Shown here piece after piece: positions 35,593 to 45,193 of a DNA stretch of 64,000 nucleotides. The stretch covers positions 434,001 through 498,000 of the forward strand of contig NZ_CP015882.1 in the NCBI RefSeq assembly GCF_000697965.2. The letters run 5' to 3'. Under the pieces are notes generated by a model. It was not told the DNA's origin, made no database searches, and was given only the letters and a program-made list of their open reading frames with translations. Both the position numbers and the translations under genes were made by a program. Numbering within the stretch: position 1 is the first letter of the stretch; every line of letters starts with the position of its first letter. The DNA is from Ensifer adhaerens. GTDB taxonomy: Bacteria; Pseudomonadota; Alphaproteobacteria; Rhizobiales; Rhizobiaceae.

Positions 35593-37184
35593 CCACGCAC
35601 CTGCCCGCCACGGTAAATCGCGAGGCGTCTGCATCAGGCATGTTGCTTGTCGCCGGCATCGTGCTCGCGGCGTTGACAGAGGCGATTGCCAGCACCGTTC
35701 TTTCGCTCGGCCGCGGCGACATCATCGGCGACATCTATGCCACGCCCGACGAATTCGCCTGGCTCGACGTCGGCTACACCGCCTTCAAGCTCATCGGCTT
35801 CATGGTCGCCGCTTCGATGCTGAACCGCATCCGGCCGCTCAGTCTCATCATCGGATCGACGCTCATCATGGGGATCGCATCCGGAATGGCGTGCGCGACG
35901 ACGTCGCTCAATCTCCTGATTGCGCTGCGGGTCATTCAGGGGCTTGCCGGCGGCGTCCTTCTCGTTGCGGGGCAGACCACCATCTTCTTTGCCTTTCGGA
36001 GCGCCCTTCAGCCAATCCTTCAGGCGCTTTTTGCCATGGGCGCGGTGGTCGCACCCGCTACGCTCGCCCCCGCGTTTCAGGGGTGGCTGCTCGACAGCCA
36101 GTCCTGGACCTGGATCTTCTACTGCAATGTTGTTCTGTCTCTCGGCGCCGCCGGACTTCTCTTGATGGTCGATGATCCGGCGCCCGCCACGACGAGGCAC
36201 CGTCCCCTTGACTGGGTTGGGCTGTCACTGGTTTCGGTCGCGCTTTTCTGCTTCAGCTATGTCTTCAGCCAGGGAAGCCGCTGGGACTGGTTCGAAGAGC
36301 CGCGCATCCTTTGGCTCTCGGTTGCAGGGATGGCTTCGCTGTTCCTGTTTCTCGGGCAGCAGGTGCTGCGCAAGGGCACCGGTCTCCTCGACTTTACCCT
36401 GTTCAGATCCGACGACTTCGCCTTCGCCTTCATCGTCAGTTTCGTCGCCGGCGCGGCACTTTTTGGCAGCGCGTTGCTGATCCCGTCCTTCGCCGTATCC
36501 GTTCTGGCCTTCACGCCGACCGATGCCGGCCTGCTGCTCCTGCCAAGCGGCGCTCTCTTCGTCGGGGCCCTCATCCTGGCTGCCTTCCTCATGCAGGTCC
36601 GTCGGCTTCCTCCATTCGCAACCGTTCCCTTCGGTATCCTGCTGATCATGCTGGCCATGTGGATGCTGTCCGGTTCGACGAGTGAAAGCGGTGCCGCCGA
36701 CATGATGGCCGCGATCCTCTTTCGCGGCCTTGGCCTCGGTTTCCTGTTCCTGTCGATCACGCTGATTGCCTTTACCAATCTCGACAAACGAAACCTCGCC
36801 TCCGGGATCGGGCTGTTCAACACCGGTCGCCAGCTCGGCGGCCTTGTTGGCGTTGCCGGGCTTCAGACGCTTATCGACCACAACGTCGCTGCAAATGTCG
36901 CGGTCCTGGGCGCGAGCGTCAATGCGGGAGGTCAGGCCGTCATCGAACGACTGGCCGCAACGACCGCCATGCTGGCGGCGCGAGGCATGGAAGCCGTTCC
37001 CGCCAGCCGGGCCGCGATGGCGCTTCTCGGCCGGACCGTTGCCGGGCAGTCCATCGTGATCGCCTTCGACACGGCTTTTAATGCCGTGGCGCTGCTCTTC
37101 GTCATCGCTGCGCCCATGCTCGTGGCCATCAAGGTCGGATTGGCCCGGCGCGCCAAAGCACGCCAGACATTCGCCGACCGTTGA
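35589..37184 (+). CDS. DHA2-family MFS efflux transporter (EmrB-like)
   Basis: The 531-aa polytopic protein has about 14 hydrophobic segments, the DHA2 (14-TMS) layout, with VIQGLAGGVLLVAGQTTI in the early half. It starts by ATGA overlap with the EmrA-like gene. Together they are expected to form an inner-membrane/periplasmic pump for drugs or toxic organic compounds. No outer-membrane TolC partner is adjacent, so a common TolC would be used. Substrate unknown. Confidence 0.9.
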   Translation: MTTHLPATVNREASASGMLLVAGIVLAALTEAIASTVLSLGRGDIIGDIYATPDEFAWLDVGYTAFKLIGFMVAASMLNRIRPLSLIIGSTLIMGIASGMACATTSLNLLIALRVIQGLAGGVLLVAGQTTIFFAFRSALQPILQALFAMGAVVAPATLAPAFQGWLLDSQSWTWIFYCNVVLSLGAAGLLLMVDDPAPATTRHRPLDWVGLSLVSVALFCFSYVFSQGSRWDWFEEPRILWLSVAGMASLFLFLGQQVLRKGTGLLDFTLFRSDDFAFAFIVSFVAGAALFGSALLIPSFAVSVLAFTPTDAGLLLLPSGALFVGALILAAFLMQVRRLPPFATVPFGILLIMLAMWMLSGSTSESGAADMMAAILFRGLGLGFLFLSITLIAFTNLDKRNLASGIGLFNTGRQLGGLVGVAGLQTLIDHNVAANVAVLGASVNAGGQAVIERLAATTAMLAARGMEAVPASRAAMALLGRTVAGQSIVIAFDTAFNAVALLFVIAAPMLVAIKVGLARRAKARQTFADR

Positions 37185-37299
37185 CCGAACGGGCCGACCT
37201 AAACCGAGGTATAGCTCGACCCTCGATATCGCTCGAACCTAGAGTCCAGGCCGTGAACTGTGAAAAAGCATTCTTCGATCAGGCAAACAGGAGGGCGTC

Positions 37300-38247
37300 A
37301 TGTCGCCGCTAGAAGCAAGATCTCTTACGAACACGACCTTGGAGCCTGCCCCGCCCGGCAGATCGGCTCCGGAAGAGCTGGTCCCATCGCGCTATGCCGT
37401 GCGGGTCGGTGACATTGAGGTGCTGGTGGTCAGTGATGGCGTGCTGCCATTGCCAACCACGATGTTGGGACATAATGCAGACGCCGCCGATCGGGCAGCC
37501 TGGCTCGACGGCATGTTCCTGCCAACCGATGCCTTCGACTGGTCGCTGAACGTGGTCGTGGTGCGAAGCGGCGCACAGACCATTCTCATCGACGCCGGGC
37601 TTGGCCTGGATCCGGACCTGAACCTGCCGCGAGCAGGCCAATTGATCAGGCGGCTGACGGCTGCAGGCATCGATCTTGGGTCCGTGACCGATGTGGTTCT
37701 CACGCACATGCACATGGACCATATCGGCGGATTGCTCGTTGATGGCGTGAAGGAGCAATTGCGTCCGGACTTGCGGATCCATGTCGCCGCCGCCGAGATC
37801 AAATTCTGGGAGGCGCCTGATTTCTCCCATGCGGTCATGCCGCAGGGCTTCCCGGATGCGTTGAGGGCAACTGCCAAGCGCTTTGCGAACGAGTACCGCA
37901 ATCATCTTCGACCGTTTAAGGACGAGTGCGAGGTCGCGCCGGGCGTGGTTGCTGAGCGCACCGGCGGCCATACGCCCGGGCACTGCGTGGTCCGCGTGGC
38001 CTCGGGAGGCGACAGGCTGATGTTTGCCGGCGACGCCCTGTTCGCGGTCGCCTTCGACCACCCCGACTGGTACAACGGCTTTGAACACGACCCCGAGGAG
38101 GCGGCTCGCGTTCGGGTGCGTCTCATGAAGGAACTGGCCGAGACAGGATCGTCGCTGGTGGCCACGCACCTGCCTTTCCCGTCCGTTGGGCATGTGGCGA
38201 TCGATGGCGATCGCTTCCGGTGGGTTCCGGTGTTCTGGGACTACTGA
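37300..38247 (+). CDS. Metallo-beta-lactamase-fold hydrolase (copy 2)
   Basis: The 315-aa protein has HxHxDH at H136-H141 (LTHMHMDHIGG), then RTGGHTPGHCVVRV and AGDALFAVAF. It is a full-length paralog of the gene at 30268-31197, with the same PSRYAVRVGDI start of similarity and the same WVPxxWDY ending. GGAGGG precedes the ATG at 37300. It follows the EmrAB-like pair. The lactonase-type fold allows ester or lactone hydrolysis; the substrate is not known. Confidence 0.88.
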   Translation: MSPLEARSLTNTTLEPAPPGRSAPEELVPSRYAVRVGDIEVLVVSDGVLPLPTTMLGHNADAADRAAWLDGMFLPTDAFDWSLNVVVVRSGAQTILIDAGLGLDPDLNLPRAGQLIRRLTAAGIDLGSVTDVVLTHMHMDHIGGLLVDGVKEQLRPDLRIHVAAAEIKFWEAPDFSHAVMPQGFPDALRATAKRFANEYRNHLRPFKDECEVAPGVVAERTGGHTPGHCVVRVASGGDRLMFAGDALFAVAFDHPDWYNGFEHDPEEAARVRVRLMKELAETGSSLVATHLPFPSVGHVAIDGDRFRWVPVFWDY

Positions 38248-38537
38248 CGTTTCCAACTAAGCGCCAGCCTCGCAGGAACCATCGGTCCGTCTTGCTCTCC
38301 GGCCCAGAGCAGAGAATGGCCGATGGTTTTGCGTTGCATGGCAACAAGGGCGTCAGGCTCGCGCTTGTCCTTGTCAGACGAAGTTGCCGCCCGCCGGCTG
38401 TAGCGGAGGGAGAGCTGTCGTCCAGCCGGCATCGTCAGCAGCAATCCTGTCTTTGTCCGTAGAACGGCGGCGCTTTCCTCCATACGCCTCTTCGCTACTC
38501 GGTTGAAGGGCGCGTAGGGCTCACCAGGGGAGTGGAA

Positions 38538-40025
38538 ATGGACCAGAAAATGCAATTTTTCCGCGCCCTCGTTTGTGTTCTGGGCATTGCCGGAATTGTC
38601 GTCTGGCATCTGCAGGGCAGGGCGCGCCCCACGGCGCGGCTGATCGTGCAGATCGCCTTCTTCGCGTCGATGACGGCGGCGCTCGCCCACAGCGACCTCA
38701 ATCCGTTTCGCTACGACCGGACCGATCTCGACGGTGCGCAGACACTGCTCGTGGCGGCAAAGACCCTCTGGTGGGTTCATCTGTCCTGGGCGGTGATCGG
38801 GTTCGTCCGGCTTTATCTTGTCCTCGATGGCCGACCGCGAGAAGCACGATTGATCCAGGATCTGGTCGTTGCCGTCGTCTACCTCGGCGTGCTGCTGTCG
38901 ATCCTGGCATTCGTCTTCGGCGTGCCGATCGGGGGCTTGCTGGCGACTTCGGGCGTCATTGCGATCATTCTCGGTCTCGCATTGCAGAGCACGTTGGGTG
39001 ATGTGTTCTCGGGCATAGCCCTGACCCTCGGGCGACCTTATGTCCTTGGTGACTGGATCTGCCTCAGTGACGGAACGGAAGGGCGGGTGGTCTCAAGCAA
39101 CTGGCGTTCGACGCATCTACTGACCGCAGCGCACAATCTCGTGGTCCTGCCGAACAGTGTTCTGGCAAAGGTGGGGCTGACCAACATCAGCCAGCCGGAC
39201 GAGAACCATCAGATCATTGTCTCGGTTCGCGTGGCTCCGACGCGCATGCCGCACATGATCGTCGACGTCATGCAAGCTGTTCTCGAAAGTTGCAATGCGA
39301 TCGTGAAGCAGCCCGCTCCCATTGTCGGACTGGTGGGGATTGATGCCAGCGCGATCACCGTCGAACTCCAGTTTAGGGTCACCAGTCCGGCGCAGCGCGG
39401 CCCGGCGCGCAACGAAGTCATCGACCTCGTCTATCGGCATTGCAGGGCGAACGGCGTGCAACTTGCTTTGCCTGCCGGGAGCCTGCTCATAAAGAACCCT
39501 GGCAGGTCCGACCCGCAGCACGCCGTCGCACCGGCGCAGGACCTGATCGACGCGATCCCGATTTTCTCCAATCTCAGCCAGGAAGAACGCGATACGCTTG
39601 CGGCCGCGGCGACGCCGCGCAGCTTTGCCGCCGGCGCGGAGATTGTCAGAGAAGGGAGGTCGCTCGAAAGCCTGATGATGATCAAAAACGGCGTAGTGGC
39701 GATGAAGAGCGGCGGGGTGGAAATCGCGCGCCTGGCCCCCGGCGATTTTTTCGGCGAAGACGGCCTGCTGGCCGGAATGAAGGAGAAGCACGACCTCCAT
39801 GCCGTCACCCGCCTTACCGTCTATGAAGTCGATCAGGCAGCGTTCGCGCCGCTTTTGTCGAAGCGTCCGGAAATTGCGGAGGATCTGGCAATTCACCTGG
39901 CGCAACGCGAGGCGATCGGAGCAAGTTCGGAATTGCCTGCAAACCAGCGCGAGCGACGCAAGCTGGACCTGCTTCATGCCATCCGATCCATTTTTCGAAG
40001 CCAGCGTGAAAGCGCGAAGAGCTGA
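38538..40025 (+). CDS. MscS-family channel with C-terminal cyclic nucleotide-binding domain
   Basis: The 495-aa protein has several N-terminal membrane helices, an MscS pore and beta-domain (GGLLATSGVIAIILGLALQS, then SGIALTLGRPYVLGDWI) and a C-terminal cNMP-binding domain at about residues 345-465. The latter shows the phosphate-binding-cassette-like GDFFGEDGLL and an EIVREG turn. MscS channels with such a domain are proposed to be gated or tuned by cAMP. The ATG at 38538 has GGGGAG 5 nt upstream; a GTG two codons earlier is less likely. Two class III cyclases in the same window could supply the ligand (inference). Confidence 0.88.
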   Translation: MDQKMQFFRALVCVLGIAGIVVWHLQGRARPTARLIVQIAFFASMTAALAHSDLNPFRYDRTDLDGAQTLLVAAKTLWWVHLSWAVIGFVRLYLVLDGRPREARLIQDLVVAVVYLGVLLSILAFVFGVPIGGLLATSGVIAIILGLALQSTLGDVFSGIALTLGRPYVLGDWICLSDGTEGRVVSSNWRSTHLLTAAHNLVVLPNSVLAKVGLTNISQPDENHQIIVSVRVAPTRMPHMIVDVMQAVLESCNAIVKQPAPIVGLVGIDASAITVELQFRVTSPAQRGPARNEVIDLVYRHCRANGVQLALPAGSLLIKNPGRSDPQHAVAPAQDLIDAIPIFSNLSQEERDTLAAAATPRSFAAGAEIVREGRSLESLMMIKNGVVAMKSGGVEIARLAPGDFFGEDGLLAGMKEKHDLHAVTRLTVYEVDQAAFAPLLSKRPEIAEDLAIHLAQREAIGASSELPANQRERRKLDLLHAIRSIFRSQRESAKS

Positions 40026-40170
40026 AGCGGTTGCGCGGTGGTTCGGACGCGGCCACGACATCTGCCGGGACAAGATCGCCGCTGCGGCAAACCTACGTAT
40101 ATCTGTTTCTCCCCGGAGGCCGGCCATAGGATCCCACCCGTTGCCAACAACGTGAATGGAGGAGAAATCC

Positions 40171-40581
40171 ATGCGAAGATTAGCGATTGGCTTGCTGTTT
40201 GCGACGCTGATCACCGGACCGGTAGCGGCCTCCGACGAGCCCTACAATGCCAAGGTCACAGTGGTGTTCGACCACGCGCTTCCGAATGTGCCGGGCAAGA
40301 GCATGCGCGGCGTTCTGGTCGAATACGGCCCCGGCGGGCACAACCCGTCCCACACCCACCCCAAGAGCGCTTTTATCTATGCGACGGTGATCGAAGGCAG
40401 CATCAAGAGCCAGATCAACGACGGTGCAGTGAAAGTCTACAAGACCGGCGAGAACTGGATCGAAGTCCCGGGTGATCACCACCGCGTGAGCGCGAACGCA
40501 AGCGACAGGGAGCCGGCAAAGATCTTGGCCGTTTTCGTACTCGATACCACCGAAACTGAGATGGTGTTGCCCGCAAAGTGA
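40171..40581 (+). CDS. Secreted cupin-domain protein
   Basis: The 136-aa product has a signal peptide (MRRLAIGLLFATLITGPVAA, cleavage near residue 20). A cupin core follows with HxH-type ligands in PSHTHPKSAFIY and a second histidine pair in PGDHHRVS. It is likely periplasmic, perhaps metal-binding. The ATG at 40171 was preferred because GGAGGAG lies 6 nt upstream; a start at 40156 would add five residues. It precedes the NmrA-like copy 2. Function unknown beyond the fold. Confidence 0.85.
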   Translation: MRRLAIGLLFATLITGPVAASDEPYNAKVTVVFDHALPNVPGKSMRGVLVEYGPGGHNPSHTHPKSAFIYATVIEGSIKSQINDGAVKVYKTGENWIEVPGDHHRVSANASDREPAKILAVFVLDTTETEMVLPAK

Positions 40582-40639
40582 AGCCCTTCTTCATAATGGG
40601 ATGCGGTGATCCATCGACGAGCCTGCAAGGAGCAGAACC

Positions 40640-41398
40640 ATGAAAATCGTTATTATCGGCGGCACGGGCCGCATCGGCTCTAAGGTCGCAGAGCGCCTCA
40701 GAAGTAAGGGCCATGACGTTGTGCAATCGGCGCCGTCCACCGGCGTTGATACGCTGACGGGCGAAGGGTTGGCCGATGTGCTGGTCGGTGCCGAGGTGGT
40801 GCTCGACGTCAGCAACTCGCCATCCTTCGAACCGAGTGCCGTACTTTCGTTCTTCGAACGATCGACCTCGAACCTGCTCGCGGCGGAGCGTGCAGCCGGT
40901 GTCAGCCACCACGTCGCCCTCTCCATCGTCGGCATCGAACGGTCGCCCGATAACGGCTATTTCCGCGCAAAGGTCGCGCAGGAGAGCCTGATCAAAAAGG
41001 GCGGCGTCCCATACACCATTGTAAGGTCGACGCAGTTCCTGGAGTTCCTCGGCGGCATAGCCGACGAGGCAACGGTCGACAGGACTGTCCGTGTGTCATC
41101 CGGCGCGTTCCAGCCAATCGCTGCAGACGACGTCGCAGCTTTCGTTGCAGAAGCGACGATCGGCAAACCCGAGAACCAGACGATCGAAATCGCTGGCCCT
41201 GAAAAGAAGCCCATGAGCGATTTCATTTCCGAGTATCTGGCAGCCGTCGGCGATAGCCGCAAGGTTGTTGCCGACCCGGACGCCAAGTACTTCGGCACGC
41301 GCGTTGATGATCAGGCACTGGTTCCTCTTGGATCCGCCAAGCTGGGTAAGCTCGACTTCAGGACTTGGAATGCCAAACATCCTCAGGCCGCCGCTTGA
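40640..41398 (+). CDS. NmrA-like NAD(P)-binding protein (atypical SDR, copy 2)
   Basis: The 252-aa protein has the dinucleotide motif GGTGRIGS and the same HHVALSIVGIERSPDNGYFRAK segment as copy 1 at 33651. It aligns over the whole length. AAGGAG precedes the ATG. It is a likely oxidoreductase or NAD(P)-binding regulator of unknown substrate. The two copies, each close to an MBL-fold gene, point to duplication of a small accessory unit (see findings). Confidence 0.85.
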   Translation: MKIVIIGGTGRIGSKVAERLRSKGHDVVQSAPSTGVDTLTGEGLADVLVGAEVVLDVSNSPSFEPSAVLSFFERSTSNLLAAERAAGVSHHVALSIVGIERSPDNGYFRAKVAQESLIKKGGVPYTIVRSTQFLEFLGGIADEATVDRTVRVSSGAFQPIAADDVAAFVAEATIGKPENQTIEIAGPEKKPMSDFISEYLAAVGDSRKVVADPDAKYFGTRVDDQALVPLGSAKLGKLDFRTWNAKHPQAAA

Positions 41399-41737
41399 GG
41401 TCTTTGCGGAGGGGGCGATGCGGCGACAAAACGCCCACCGTCCCCGACGCGCTTGTCTCTAGTGCGACCACGCACGATCGGATGTTCCGCCCATCGCAGG
41501 GCTGACGTCCTGTCGAGGATTTGTGCTTGAAGGGAAGAGATAAGCCAAGTTTACGGTCCACACCTTCATCGATCATGATAGAAATGGCAGCCGGCGACCG
41601 TTCCGAAGCTCGCAAATGACGGCTCGTGCAAACTTGATGTGCGACATACGGGACCGGCGTCGCCAAATCGCCGGCGCCCATGTTGTGAAATGCAAAGGTG
41701 ATTTTCAACGAACAGGAATCGGTCGGGAAACCGGGCC
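41399..41737. other. 339-bp gene-free stretch
   Basis: The stretch lies between the NmrA-like copy 2 and the MFS gene, which run in the same direction. I see no coding frame, promoter consensus or clear terminator. Confidence 0.4.
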
Positions 41738-42931
41738 ATGGCCAATCCTTCAGCAGCCTCTGTCGCGTCTGGCGATCCGCTTTCACTTGTGATCGGCGCA
41801 ACGGCCTGTCAGGTGATTGGTGGCCTCGTTCCGCAGATGTCGCCCTTCGTGGTCGCGGGGTTGATTGATGGACTTGCACTGTCGGAACGTGACGCCGGTA
41901 TCGTAGCCTCGGTCGAATTGCTTGCCTTGGCCGTATCGGCGATCCTCATTGCGCCAGTGCTACCGCGGCTATCCTACCGACGTGCCGGGATGTCTGCGCT
42001 GGTATTGACCGTGGCGGCTCAAGCCGCCTCTATCGTATCAGATGGTTGGACGTCGCTGGTCTTGTTGCGCGGCGTTGCAGGCATCGGCGAGGGAGCGCTC
42101 TATGCCATGTCGCTCAGCCTTGTCGCGTCTCATTGCTGCAATCCGGTAAAAACTTTTGGTTTGTTCCAGCTCGTCTGGGCAATCGGCAGCGTGGTGCTGT
42201 TCGGCATAGGCGGCGAGGTGACCGCAGCCTATGGCCACAGAGGGATTTTTGCGCTGTTGGCGGGTTTGACGCTGGCCCTATCTCCGTTTCTTCTTCTCAT
42301 ACCGGATCTTCGAGCTCTGAAGCAGACCGCCACCCGGACGCCACCTTCTGTGCCTCTGCTTGGAAGCCTACTGTTTGCTGCCATTGTTCTTTACGTCGCG
42401 GTCTCCGCCGGTCTATTTGCCTTCAGCGGACCGATGGGCGAGCGCATCGGTCTGGACACGGCCGCGGTAGGGTACATTCTCACCTTGTCGACGGTCGTCG
42501 GGCTTGCCGGCGCCGGCGCGGCCACGGCACTGAATGTTCGCTGGGGCAGGGCGGTCCCGATCTCCGCATTCTGCCTTGGCTACGTCGTGGTGGCACTCGT
42601 CCTTTGCCTCTGGACGAACCCGGTGGCCTACAGTGTCGCCGTCATCCTGTCTGCGGTCCTTTACTACTTTTCACTTCCGTATCTGTTTGGCCTGGCCGCA
42701 GCACTGGACCAGAGCGGGCGCTGGGCGGCAGCAGCGGGGTCGGCTTACCTGCTCGGATTTGCTGCCGGGCCAGTCTTTACCGGCGCAGTGATAGCAGCTT
42801 CGGGATACGCAAGCCTTGCAACCGTATGCGTCACCATGACCATCGTCGCCTGGGCCCTTGCCGTTTCCATCGTCGCACGCGCTTTTTACGGAGACCGCTT
42901 GGCCGACCGGCTCCGAAATTCGGCGACTTAG
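41738..42931 (+). CDS. MFS transporter (DHA1-like)
   Basis: The 397-aa polytopic protein has about 12 hydrophobic segments typical of the major facilitator superfamily, with conserved loop charge RYRRAGM-like (LPRLSYRRAGM) after helix 2. The ribosome site before the ATG is weak. It is convergent with the PAS kinase gene, with only 10 nt between the stops. No substrate can be inferred from the sequence. Confidence 0.85.
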   Translation: MANPSAASVASGDPLSLVIGATACQVIGGLVPQMSPFVVAGLIDGLALSERDAGIVASVELLALAVSAILIAPVLPRLSYRRAGMSALVLTVAAQAASIVSDGWTSLVLLRGVAGIGEGALYAMSLSLVASHCCNPVKTFGLFQLVWAIGSVVLFGIGGEVTAAYGHRGIFALLAGLTLALSPFLLLIPDLRALKQTATRTPPSVPLLGSLLFAAIVLYVAVSAGLFAFSGPMGERIGLDTAAVGYILTLSTVVGLAGAGAATALNVRWGRAVPISAFCLGYVVVALVLCLWTNPVAYSVAVILSAVLYYFSLPYLFGLAAALDQSGRWAAAAGSAYLLGFAAGPVFTGAVIAASGYASLATVCVTMTIVAWALAVSIVARAFYGDRLADRLRNSAT

Positions 42932-42941
42932 GCGGACACCC

Positions 42942-44464
42942 CTAGTCGGTCGAGGCGACAGGCAAAGTGAATGCCACCGTTGCGCCTAACGCCTCGTTGT
43001 TGGCGACCCACAGGCGGCCGCCGTGGGCTTCAACGATCGATCGGCAGATCGGCAAACCCATTCCCATGCCGTTGCTTTTCGTCGTAAAAAAAGCGGTTCG
43101 AACACGCGCTCTGGATCCTTGAAACCGCTTCCGGTGTCCTCAACCGAGATCCTGACGGTGTCGGGGTGATCGTGGCTGGACATGATCTTCAGCGAACGCA
43201 GTGGGTTCGTCGTGTCCATGGCCTGCATGCCGTTGCGGATCAAGTTTACCAGGACCTGCTGGACCTGGACCCTATCGAGCGAAACTCTGGGAAGATGCAG
43301 GTCCAGGGCCAGGTCGATGCGCGTCGTTGTTGCCGCGATTTCATCTGACATCAGATCAAGAACCTCATGGACAAGCCGGTTTACATCCTCGATCGCCCGT
43401 TCCTGCGGCTGATGTTTGAAAAGGGCGCGCATGCGGCTGATGACCTCGACGGTCGCCGCGACGTCCAGGGTAATTCGCTCTGCCGCACGCTTGCCTCGAT
43501 TAACGTTCGGAGGATCGGCCGAAAGCCAGCGCAGGCACGCGTCAGCGTCCGCGGCGATCGCCGCCAGCGGCTGGTTGACTTCGTGCGCAATCGAGGCGGA
43601 AAGCTGCGAAAGATTGGCCGCCTGGGTCGCGCGCGCAAGCTTTTCAGCCGAACGGCGCAAGGCAGCCGTTGTTTGCACTTGATCCTCTATGTCGTGGCAA
43701 AGGCCGAACCACTGGACGATGTTGCCGTCCTGGTCGCGCAGGGGCTCCGCGCGGCCAGACATCCAGCGATAGGCGCCGTCCGCTCGAAGCAATCGATATC
43801 GCATCGAAAATCGCTCCCCGGTCGCAAGGCAGCGGGTTAGCTCGGCATAAACGGCGTCGGCGTCGTCCGGATGGAATATCGTGTCCATGACGGATGCAAT
43901 GTCACTGACGTTTGACAGGTCAAGACCCAGATAGTCGGCCATGCGCCTGTTAACGAGCGTCGTTGTGCCGTCGGGTGTCAGGCGCCATAGATTGCTTGGA
44001 ACCATATCGACCAGCAGGGATAGTTCGACGGAACGGGCCCGCAGGCTCTCCTCAGCCTTCTTCTGGTGTTCGATGTCGATGGTTTGCCCATGCCAGACGG
44101 CGACGCGGCCCTGTGCGTCCCTTGAAGGTCTCCCCGATGCGCGAAACCAGCGAAACTCACCGTCCGCGCCACGCAGACGGTGAGCGCTGTCAAGCGGCTC
44201 GCCCGTTTCCACGCTCCGCCGCCAGGTCGTCGCCACAAAACGTTGATCGTCTTTGTGAATGCGTTCAAGCCATGCGCTGTGGTCTTTCAGGCTGCTGCCG
44301 AAGTAGGCGTCCATGCTCCGGTTGCGATAGATGAACCGGCCGGTAGTATCCATCGACCACATGTGGCCGGGTGTGTTGTCGAGAAGATCAAGCGCGAGCT
44401 CGGCGATATCGCGAGTATGCTCGCGAAAGTGGGCATCTTTCCTCAGTCCATCGTCGTTCGACAT
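42942..44464 (-). pseudogene. Third PAS sensor histidine kinase, apparent C-terminal frameshift
   Basis: The reading frame from the ATG at 44464 (GGAGC upstream) encodes two PAS domains, HisKA (H294 in AHEVNQPLAAI) and most of a HATPase. The predicted frame then goes out of register at a run of seven T on the reverse strand (A at 43087-43093). After the run, the other frame encodes the missing NGMGMG...ICRS...GGRLW motifs and ends at 42942 in a stop. The frame as given ends at 42986. The two other kinases in the window have FFTTK here in register, so two extra bases or one missing base explain it. A sequencing error in the homopolymer, a real mutation or slippage are all possible. Kinase function stays plausible only if corrected. 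Confidence 0.8.
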
Positions 44465-44716
44465 CTGTCGCTCCGCAGAAGACGACGGTCAACAAAATGA
44501 CTGACGCCGAAGCTCGGCGGTGGACCGGCAGCCTTGGTGAAAGAATGGCCGCATTATATCCCGAAGGCCTTCGTTTTCAATCTGACCCACCGTTGGCCGG
44601 CGGCCCGTGGTCGAGCGGCGCATAAACGGATGTATAGCTGCCGCACTCGATGCGTTTCCGGCACGATAACAGGCGACCATGTCGGTCAAGAGTGCCAGGC
44701 GGAGGATGGAACATCG

Positions 44717-45193
44717 ATGACCCAGCGGTTCAACTACTCCAAGCTTTCCCCCGGCATGGTCAAAGCCATGATGGTGCTCGGCAACGAGATCAAGAATGGC
44801 GCGATTGAGGAGAGCATACTGATCCTCGTCGACATGCGGGCGTCCCAGATGAACGGGTGCGCGTTCTGCATCGATATGCACGTCAAGGAAGCGATTATCC
44901 ACGGCGAGCGGCCGTTGCGCCTCTTCCATATCTCAGCCTGGCGTGAGTCCACCTTGTTCTCGCCACGTGAGCGGGCCGCACTTGCCTGGACGGAAGCGTT
45001 GACGAAGCTCGCAGACGGCGGTGTTCCCGATGCAATCTACGACAGCGTGCGGGGTGAACTATCCGAGCAGGAGATTTCCGATCTCACGTTCCGGATCATG
45101 GCGATCAATGCCTGGAACCGCATCAGTGTCGCTGCCCGCACCGTTCCTGGTTCCGCCGACAAGGTCTACGGGTTGGACAAGGCCGGTCTCTAG
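44717..45193 (+). CDS. AhpD-like carboxymuconolactone decarboxylase-family protein
   Basis: The 158-aa protein has the CxxC-type redox pair C48-A-F-C51 with H55 (NGCAFCIDMH), typical of AhpD-like peroxidase/alkylhydroperoxidase proteins. The ATG at 44717 follows GGAGG. It may be part of a peroxide-reducing system. It is adjacent to the lipoprotein gene with no gap, so they are probably co-transcribed. Upstream is the divergent PAS kinase. Confidence 0.88.
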   Translation: MTQRFNYSKLSPGMVKAMMVLGNEIKNGAIEESILILVDMRASQMNGCAFCIDMHVKEAIIHGERPLRLFHISAWRESTLFSPRERAALAWTEALTKLADGGVPDAIYDSVRGELSEQEISDLTFRIMAINAWNRISVAARTVPGSADKVYGLDKAGL

